Shown in pieces: positions 57,618-64,000 of a DNA stretch of 64,000 nt; within the stretch, counting starts at the first letter, position 1, and each line of letters starts with the position of its first letter. This DNA comes from Shewanella dokdonensis (lineage in GTDB: Bacteria; Pseudomonadota; Gammaproteobacteria; Enterobacterales; Shewanellaceae). A model generated the notes under the pieces. It ran no database searches. It saw only the letters and a list, made by a program, of their open reading frames with translations, and was not told the DNA's origin. The stretch is taken from assembly GCF_018394335.1 (NCBI RefSeq), contig NZ_CP074572.1, positions 2,046,001 through 2,110,000 of the forward strand. Reading direction: 5' to 3'. The position numbers and the translations under genes were made by a program.

Positions 57618-58797
57618 TTAATCGAGATAGCGACTGAATGCGGTATCAGCCTGTAACGCTGCCTGGCTACCTTTGAGGCTGAAATCATAGCCGCAGAGCT
57701 TGATACTGCCCCGTAGTGCTACGTTGTTAATCAAAGCTTTAGTATCTAAGGGACTGAATCTGGCCTCGACTCGCCCATTGCCATTGACGATACTCACCTG
57801 CATCGGTCGGAAACGGCTATCATCGTTAAATACCAGTTCGGCACAGTGTTTATCGCCTTTGGCGCTTGCCAGATCCCAGATGATGCCCGGGGTTAAGGTA
57901 TCGCCAAACCAACTCAAAGACAGCACATCGCCCTGTAGTGATAAATCAAAATGATCAGGCAGCTTTATGGTGTCGCGTGCACTATTATCATTTGCGCTTG
58001 CCTGCGCCGCCGTTGGGGGTGTTGCATCGACAGGCGCCGCTGGACTTAGCCACCACACGATAGCTACGGCCAGTACTAGCAAGATTAAGGTAAACCCACC
58101 GAGCAGCTTACGGTAGTGCCATGCTTGCTGCAGTCCCTCAGCACCAGCATCACGCCAACTGGCAAGCAAGGCCGATAACGACCCCGTTTGTGGTTCATCC
58201 TGCCAGACACTGTCGGTACGCGGATCAATATCGTTTAAGCTCTCACTCTCAGCAGCAAACCGCGGCTCTGACGGCTCGATAAATGCCGGAGCAGCTTGCA
58301 CTTCAGTGCTTGCCATTATATTAACGGGGGCGGCACCTGCGCCACCCAACGTGGGTTCAACCCGATAACCTCGGGATTTTGGTGATAGGTTCACTGGCCC
58401 AGAGTAGCCCTGAATATAACTACGGCGGTTGGCGGCGCCCTTACCAGACACTGCCGGTAAAAATGCCAATCCCAGGTGTAATAAGGCCGCCAGTACTAAG
58501 CCAACGTTAACGTAGACACCTGCGCTTGAGGCCGCCGTAGATAATGCGGTCAACACCAACAGCCAAGGCAATATCGGCGTCATGGCCATAGCTAAAGGTC
58601 TGCCTGGCATCACGTACCCGGCGTAGTGCTGACGCTATTACTACCACCGCCAGTAACGAGCCAGGCAGCCAAATAAAGTATCCATTACCAAACAGCAACC
58701 ATACCAGCATCAACAACAGATAAGCGGCAACACTGATCGCGAGGTGACGCCAGCCACGGTCAAAGCCCCGAAAACAGATAAGCGATTTAAACAGCAC
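57618..58797 (-). CDS. DUF805-like multi-helix membrane protein (frameshifted)
   Basis: A membrane protein of about 392 aa. It starts with GTG at 58797 (GAGG upstream) as MLFKSLICFRGFDRGWRHLA, like DUF805 proteins, with ALRRVRDAGR matching the DUF805 RRLHDxGRS motif after correction. The frame breaks near 58605 by one extra base in the context GCCAGGCA; removing it joins VRDAGRPLAMAMTPILPWLL. Four helices are followed by a polar region of about 120 residues, another helix (LGGFTLILLVLAVAIVWWL) and a C-terminal beta-rich domain of about 120 residues with two cysteines. I do not recognise the C-terminal domain. Confidence 0.72.
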
Positions 58798-58963
58798 GAT
58801 ATCCTCTTTGCTAAGCTTGTCGCTGCAGTAAAATAATGTGATGACAGACTAACGAATTTACACTCAAATGTCAGCGGCACTGGTAAGGCTTTCTCCACGG
58901 TCTTATAATGTCGCCCCTATTTTTCCGTCAAGCCAATAACCAACGTTATCGGGATATAAACTT

Positions 58964-59587
58964 ATGAGTGCCCGTGGAAACCTATTTATTGTGTCGGCAC
59001 CAAGCGGCGCAGGGAAATCATCTTTGATTGCTGCACTGCTTAGCGACAAACCCACAGATATGCAGGTGTCTGTATCGCATACCACCCGCAAACCTCGCCC
59101 GGGAGAAAGCCACGGACAGCATTACTATTTTGTCTCCGTTGATGAATTCAAGGCTCTGATTGCCGAAGGCGCTTTCCTTGAGTGGGCCGAAGTTTTCGGA
59201 AACTACTACGGCACATCTCGCAAAGTGATTGAGCAAGCGCTGGCAGATGGCATTGATGTATTCCTTGATATCGACTGGCAAGGTGCGTTGCAAATAAAAC
59301 AGCAGATGCCGGAAGCGGTAGGGATTTTTATTCTGCCACCATCTCGTGAGGCGCTAGAGCTGCGCCTTAAAGGGCGGGGACAAGATTCGGCAGACGTGAT
59401 CGCTTCCCGAATGGAAAAAGCGGTTTCTGAGATGTCGCACTATAACGAGTACGATTTTATTATTGTGAATGATCAGTTTGAGCAGGCGCTGGCCGATTTG
59501 CGGGCAATTATCCGCAGCCAACGGTTGACTCAAGCTAGTCAAATCAATGCCCACAGTGATATGCTTAAAGGTCTGTTGGCAGACTAG
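58964..59587 (+). CDS. gmk: Guanylate kinase
   Basis: A 207-aa enzyme that phosphorylates GMP to GDP. P-loop [14 protein letters not shown]-binding [31 protein letters not shown], and lid segment [18 protein letters not shown]. Upstream of rpoZ, in the widespread order gmk-rpoZ-spoT. Confidence 0.98.
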   Translation: MSARGNLFIVSAPSGAGKSSLIAALLSDKPTDMQVSVSHTTRKPRPGESHGQHYYFVSVDEFKALIAEGAFLEWAEVFGNYYGTSRKVIEQALADGIDVFLDIDWQGALQIKQQMPEAVGIFILPPSREALELRLKGRGQDSADVIASRMEKAVSEMSHYNEYDFIIVNDQFEQALADLRAIIRSQRLTQASQINAHSDMLKGLLAD

Positions 59588-59645
59588 CTGTCATCGTGTA
59601 CACTTTTGCGTCATTTTTTCACCGAACACACTGGAGTTCCAACAC

Positions 59646-59927
59646 ATGGCTCGCGTAACTGTAGAAGACGCCGTAAAGCAGATCGGCAACCGTTTTGACA
59701 TGATTATGGTTGCGGCCCGTCGCGCCCGTCAGATCGCCGTTCAGGGTAAAGATCCCCTGGTGGAAGAAGAAAATGACAAGCCAACCGTCATCGCCCTGCG
59801 TGAAATTGAACAGGGTCTGGTGAATGCACAAACTCTCGAAGCCGATGAGCGTCAGAGCGTGCGTGAACGTGAAGCAGCTGAAATTGCTGCCGTGGCTGCC
59901 ATTGCTGAAGGCCATCAGTCGCTGTAA
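59646..59927 (+). CDS. rpoZ: RNA polymerase omega subunit
   Basis: A 93-aa subunit starting [20 protein letters not shown] with GGAG upstream. Omega stabilises the beta' subunit and forms part of the ppGpp site 1, which fits its position before spoT. Conserved [17 protein letters not shown] is present. 58 bases after gmk. Confidence 0.98.
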   Translation: MARVTVEDAVKQIGNRFDMIMVAARRARQIAVQGKDPLVEEENDKPTVIALREIEQGLVNAQTLEADERQSVREREAAEIAAVAAIAEGHQSL

Positions 59928-59955
59928 GGCAGGCTGCTAGTAGGAGTATCGCCAC

Positions 59956-62074
59956 TTGTATCTGTTTGAAGGTCTCAGGAAGCCGCGGCCGCTTATCTGG
60001 AGCCGGAGCAGGTAGAATTACTCAAACAGGCTTATCAGGTCGCGCGTGATGCTCATGAAGGGCAGATGCGTACCAGTGGTGAACCCTACATTACCCATCC
60101 GGTTGCTGTTGCTCATATTCTTGCCGATATGCGTCTCGACCATGAGACGCTGATGGCGGCATTGCTGCACGACACCATTGAAGACACCTATGTCACCCAT
60201 CAGGATTTGACCAATATGTTTGGCGAGTCGGTGGCAGAGCTGGTGGAAGGTGTCTCTAAACTCGATAAGATCAAATTCCGCGACAAGAAAGAAGCCCAAG
60301 CCGAAAACTTCCGCAAGATGATGATGGCGATGACTCAGGACATCCGAGTTATTCTCATCAAATTGGCTGACCGCACCCATAATATGCGTACCCTTGGCGC
60401 TTTGCGGCCAGATAAACGTCGCCGCATTGCCCGTGAAACGTTGGAAATCTACGCGCCGATTGCCAATCGGCTCGGTATCCACAATATTAAAACCGAGTTG
60501 GAAGATCTGGGGTTTCAGGCTTATTACCCAATGCGTTACCGGGTATTAAAAGAAGTGGTTCGAGCCGCCAGAGGCAACCGTAAAGAACTGATCCAAGGCA
60601 TTGAGGCAGCAGTGCATACCCGGCTGGAAGATACCGGCATCCATGCCAAGGTTAAGGGCCGGGAAAAAACCTCTATTCCATCTACAACAAGATGCGCAGC
60701 AAAGAGCTGCAATTCCAGGAAGTGATGGATATCTACGCGTTTCGAGTGATCGTTGACAGTGTTGATACCTGTTACCGCGTGCTCGGCGTGATGCACGGCC
60801 TTTACAAACCACGACCACTACGTTTTAAAGACTATATCGCGATTCCCAAGGCTAACGGCTATCAGTCACTGCATACCTCACTGATTGGCCCACATGGCGT
60901 GCCAGTGGAGATCCAGATCCGTACCGAAGATATGGATCAGATGGCCGACAAAGGGGTGGCGGCACACTGGATGTACAAGAGTGGTCAAAGCACTGCGGCC
61001 CCTGGCACCGGTGGCACTACCACTCAGTTGCGTGCCCGTAAATGGATGCAAAGCCTGCTGGAATTGCAGCAAAGTGCTTCGTCGTCCTTTGAGTTTGTCG
61101 AGAACGTTAAAACCGAGCTGTTCCCGGACGAAATCTATGTGTTTACTCCGGAAGGTCGCATTCTGGAATTGCCGGTAGGTGCAACCCCGGTCGACTTTGC
61201 TTATGAAGTCCACACCGATGTGGGTAACACCTGCGTGGGTGCCAAAGTAAACCGTATGTCTTACCCGCTGAGTCAACCGCTGTTATCCGGTCAGACGGTA
61301 GAAATCATTACCGCTAAAGGTGCCAAACCTAACGCGGCGTGGTTGAATTTTGTAGTGACAGGTAAAGCGCGCTCGAAAATCCGCCAGGTACTGAAAAATC
61401 TTAAAAAAGACGAAGCGATTGCACTGGGCAAACGTCTGCTTAACCACGCCTTAGGTGACAGTAAGTTGGAGCTGTTCAGTCAGGAACAGATTGCCAAAGT
61501 GGTTACTGACACTAAACACAAAGATTTTGATGAGCTGTTGACTGAAATCGGCCTTGGTAACGCCATGAGTCTGGTGGTGGCGCAGCGCCTCAAAGGCGAT
61601 GCAGTCGATTCGCAAAAGGGCGATGATGACAGCAATCTGATGCCAATTCGTGGCGCCGAGGGCATGCTGGTGTCTTTTGCTAACTGCTGTCGCCCAATCC
61701 CCGGTGACGCAGTGATTGCGCATGTCAGCCCTGGCAAAGGTTTGGTGGTGCATATGGAAAACTGTGCCAATATCCGTGGTTACCAGAGTGAGCCTGATAA
61801 ATATATTCCGGTACAGTGGGATGCGGTGGATGGCACTGAATTCCAGGCCAATGTGCGTATTGAGATTGTTAACCACCAGGGCGCTTTGGCGAAAATTACC
61901 AATATTATTGCGGCCGAGGGTTCCAATATCAGTAACATCAGTACCGAAGAACGCGATGGCCGAGTATATCTGATCCATCTGCGTATTTCGGTGCGTGACC
62001 GTGTGCATCTGGCAAATGTAATGCGCCGTATTCGTGTATTACCTGAAGTGCTGCGTATTTCCCGTAACCGCTAA
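59956..62074 (+). CDS. spoT: SpoT, bifunctional (p)ppGpp synthetase/hydrolase (two frameshifts)
   Basis: A protein of about 706 aa. I place the start at TTG 59956 (TAGGAG about ten bases upstream), giving LYLFEGL. The frame breaks at 59977-59979 (one A or G missing in CTCAGGAAG) and in the A6 run 60664-60669; restoring one base at each gives [15 protein letters not shown] and [13 protein letters not shown]. The hydrolase HD domain has LLHDTIEDT; the synthetase region has [18 protein letters not shown] and [15 protein letters not shown], helical and ACT domains follow ([19 protein letters not shown]). As SpoT is the main ppGpp hydrolase and its loss is usually lethal in relA-positive cells, the breaks are probably sequence errors. 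Confidence 0.95.
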
Positions 62075-62097
62075 ATCATAAGGAGTTTGCAAACGTT

Positions 62098-62481
62098 ATG
62101 GCGGAAAAAATAATTATTGCAACCGACAAAGCCCCAGCGGCGATTGGTACATATTCCCAGGCGGTTAAAGTCGGCACTACCGTGTATTTATCCGGGCAGA
62201 TCCCGCTGGATCCTGTCCGCATGGAACTCGTTGGTGATGATTTTGACTCCCAAGTTGTTCAGGTATTCGAGAATTTGCAGGCTGTCTGCCAAGCCGCAGG
62301 TGGTAGTCTGGCCGATATCGTTAAACTGAATATCTATATGGTTGATTTGGCTAACTTTGCCAAAGTTAACGAAGTGATGGGACGCTACTTCCCACAACCT
62401 TATCCTGCCCGTGCCGCCATTGGGGTTAAGCAATTGCCTAAAGGCGCCCAGGTGGAGATGGATGGAGTGCTAGAACTCTAA
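62098..62481 (+). CDS. ridA: RidA-family enamine/imine deaminase
   Basis: A 127-aa trimeric enzyme that hydrolyses reactive 2-aminoacrylate and related imines. It has SGQIPLDP, the arginine of YPARAAIGV, and the C-terminal [18 protein letters not shown] precedes the start, 23 bases after spoT, so it is probably cotranscribed. A strong terminator follows. Confidence 0.96.
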   Translation: MAEKIIIATDKAPAAIGTYSQAVKVGTTVYLSGQIPLDPVRMELVGDDFDSQVVQVFENLQAVCQAAGGSLADIVKLNIYMVDLANFAKVNEVMGRYFPQPYPARAAIGVKQLPKGAQVEMDGVLEL

Positions 62482-62501
62482 TCGTTATCTTCAGCGAACA
62501 T

Positions 62502-62530
62502 AGAAAAGGCGCTTAAATAGCGCCTTTTCT
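62502..62530 (+). terminator. Terminator of the gmk-rpoZ-spoT-ridA unit
   Basis: AGAAAAGGCGC, a seven-base loop and GCGCCTTTTCT: perfect 11-bp stem including the T tract, 21 bases after the ridA stop. Confidence 0.9.
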
Positions 62531-62546
62531 ATGGAAGTGATCCGCT

Positions 62547-62651
62547 AGCGACCACCATTCCCAACTGTCGATGGGGCTAGGCCCGCTTGTTTAAACCACA
62601 CTTCTGCGCGATATTTTTCGGCGGGTGTGGGGGTATATTCCTGCCACACAT
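62547..62651 (-). pseudogene. Possible remnant of a protein C terminus
   Basis: On the minus strand a 34-codon open piece reads DVWQEYTPTPAEKYRAEVWF followed by KQAGLAPSTVGNGGR and a TAG stop; it is closed upstream by TAG and has no start or ribosome site. The composition looks like real protein, so it may be the tail of a decayed gene. I cannot name the family. Confidence 0.3.
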
Positions 62652-62820
62652 CCTATTCTGACCTACGATCTCTAATCTATTATTGCTCAACACTCAATTT
62701 GGTAGTACGGAGATATTTCTCACAGATGGAAAACTCTGTAGGTACAAACAATATAATATCTGTCGATTGATGATCGGTAAGGCTCATCGGATTTGCGCCC
62801 TGGTTATTTGCCCTTCATAA

Positions 62821-62836
62821 TCAAACAAGCGTTTTA
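62821..62836. promoter_or_regulatory. PsrA-like operator upstream of the acyl-CoA synthetase
   Basis: TCAAACAAGCGTTTTA fits the PsrA motif CAAAC-N4-GTTTG with one mismatch in the right half. PsrA is the fatty-acid-responsive repressor of beta-oxidation genes in Shewanella (established knowledge), which agrees with the gene downstream. Confidence 0.5.
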
Positions 62837-62917
62837 TATTTTAGAAAACATAGAGTTTCAGTAGCCACTGTATTTTTGGGGAATACTGCGGCGCGTTAAC
62901 CTAATAGGGGAAAGGCC

Positions 62918-64000
62918 ATGTCAGCATCGTATAAAAGCCCAGTAGAAATGTTAGCTCAGTGGGCTGATGTCCAGGGGGACGCGGTGTATTTGCGGCAACC
63001 AATAAAAGGTCAGTTCCGCGATTACAGTTGGCGTCAGGTACAACAAACCGTGCAACGTCTGGCGGGAGCGCTACGCCATCTTGGCTATCAACCAGGAGAC
63101 AAAATAGCTCTGTTGTCAAAGAACTGTGCGGAATGGTTTATCACGGATCTGGCGCTGATGTACGGCGGCTATATCAGTGTGCCTATCTATCCAACCGCTA
63201 ACGCTGACACTATCCGTTATGTGCTGGAACATAGCGGCAGCAAAGCCATTTTTGTCGGTAAGCTGGATCACTGGGCGGAACAGGAAACGGGCGTCGGTGG
63301 TGAATTACTGCGCCTGGCACTGCCTTACGATACTATGCCCGCCCAATATCAATGGTTGCAGTTGTTGAACATGGGGCAACCGTTACTGGAAGCGCCAGAG
63401 CCATTACCTGAACAGGTAATGACGCTTATTTATACGTCAGGTTCTACCGGTAAGCCCAAAGGTGCCGTGCAAACTTTTGCCAGTTACAGCTGGACCTGTA
63501 ATGCCGTGGTGCGCGATCTCAAAGCCAACCAGCAAGATCGCTTATTATCCTATTTGCCATTGGCACACATCACAGAGCGTGTTGCCATTGAAGGCTCATC
63601 ATTTTATGCGGGCTGCCCAGTCGCCTTTGTTGAGAGCCTAGATACCTTTGTTACGGATGTGCAACGGATGCAGCCTACCGTGTTTTTCTCAGTGCCAAGG
63701 CTGTGGACCTTGTTCCAGAAAAATATTATCGACAAGGTCGGTAGCTTTAACAAACTGAATCTGCTGCTGAAAATTCCACTACTGAATTGGTTAGTAAAAC
63801 GTAAGATCCATCAAGGGCTTGGGCTGGGCAAGTCACGACTATTAGGTTCAGGTTCTGCCCCTATTCCACCGTCACTGGTGCAGTGGTATCACAGCATTGG
63901 ACTGGATATTTGTGAAGCCTGGGGAATGACTGAAAACTGTGCTTACTCCATTATCAATTATCCGTTTGATGCCAGCAAAATTGGCACCGTTGGTAAGCCG
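62918..64000 (+). CDS. Long-chain acyl-CoA synthetase, AMP-forming (3' end outside window)
   Basis: The first 361 codons of an adenylate-forming enzyme; it runs off the right edge in frame. Start MSASYKSPVEMLAQWADVQG with GGGGAAAGG upstream. Phosphate-binding loop TLIYTSGSTGKPKGA, A4-type PLAHITERV, and adenylate motif region LLGSGSAPIPPS with WGMTENC are visible. The pattern matches FadD15-like long-chain synthetases, which activate fatty acids to acyl-CoA. A PsrA-like site upstream supports a role in fatty-acid use. Confidence 0.9.
   Translation, partial: MSASYKSPVEMLAQWADVQGDAVYLRQPIKGQFRDYSWRQVQQTVQRLAGALRHLGYQPGDKIALLSKNCAEWFITDLALMYGGYISVPIYPTANADTIRYVLEHSGSKAIFVGKLDHWAEQETGVGGELLRLALPYDTMPAQYQWLQLLNMGQPLLEAPEPLPEQVMTLIYTSGSTGKPKGAVQTFASYSWTCNAVVRDLKANQQDRLLSYLPLAHITERVAIEGSSFYAGCPVAFVESLDTFVTDVQRMQPTVFFSVPRLWTLFQKNIIDKVGSFNKLNLLLKIPLLNWLVKRKIHQGLGLGKSRLLGSGSAPIPPSLVQWYHSIGLDICEAWGMTENCAYSIINYPFDASKIGTVGKP

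Larger units (their letters stand above)
62531..62917. other. Intergenic region between ridA and the acyl-CoA synthetase
   Basis: About 390 bases with no complete gene. It holds a possible gene remnant at the left and a PsrA-like palindrome at 62821-62836, 82 bases before the synthetase start. Confidence 0.5.

Overview
The window reads as chromosome of a Shewanella-like gammaproteobacterium. The evidence is a menaquinone operon (menD-menH-menC), a pentaheme cytochrome/Fe-S/NrfD module, a periplasmic formate dehydrogenase, a small monoheme cytochrome (ScyA-type) divergent from ccmABCDE, the order gmk-rpoZ-spoT-ridA, and CRP-like sites in front of anaerobic-respiration genes. No rRNA, tRNA, CRISPR array, transposase, integrase or phage gene was recognised.

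Layout. 1-2576 (minus): menD, menH and the first codons of menC. 2656-6648: a LysR regulator divergent from a four-gene operon holding a small membrane-anchored protein and nrfB-, nrfC- and nrfD-like genes with no nrfA. 7078-22060: housekeeping and signalling genes (Lrp/AsnC regulator with a YjeH-type exporter, HDOD protein, TerB-like, DUF2780, YciC-like, DUF4145+Sel1 protein, PAS-GGDEF-EAL protein, a paired M16 protease, trmL, several unknowns). 22065-25950: cpxR-cpxA divergent from cpxP-fieF, with a perfect CpxR box between them. 26109-36691: chemoreceptor, ntrB-ntrC, a DUF4124 protein, a FUSC-family membrane protein, an SDR/LysR divergent pair, and glnA with a sigma-54 promoter and two NtrC sites. 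37448-44010: typA and fdhABC. 44866-52519: NapH-like Fe-S membrane protein divergent from a diguanylate cyclase, small envelope proteins, yihY-pip-dtd, azoR, scyA. 52845-64000: ccmABCDE, yjjG, a small-molecule kinase, a DUF805-like protein, gmk, rpoZ, spoT, ridA and a truncated acyl-CoA synthetase.

How the genes work together. Many serve anaerobic respiration: menaquinone synthesis (men), c-type cytochrome maturation (ccm), formate oxidation (fdh), and quinol-linked electron transfer (nrfBCD-like, NapH-like). Others handle nitrogen status (ntrBC, glnA), envelope stress (cpx), the stringent response (spoT, rpoZ) and cyclic-di-GMP.

The strongest overall pattern is sequence quality. Nineteen single-base indels break thirteen genes, including ones expected to be intact such as spoT, menD, cpxA and fdhA. 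Most are one-base deletions in short homopolymers, and restoring the base gives family-typical protein on both sides. I therefore treat them as probable sequencing or assembly errors and give each broken gene as one full-length locus with the break noted. The most interesting biology is the nrfBCD-like module without a terminal reductase, together with its regulator, membrane protein and a perfect hairpin in its mRNA.
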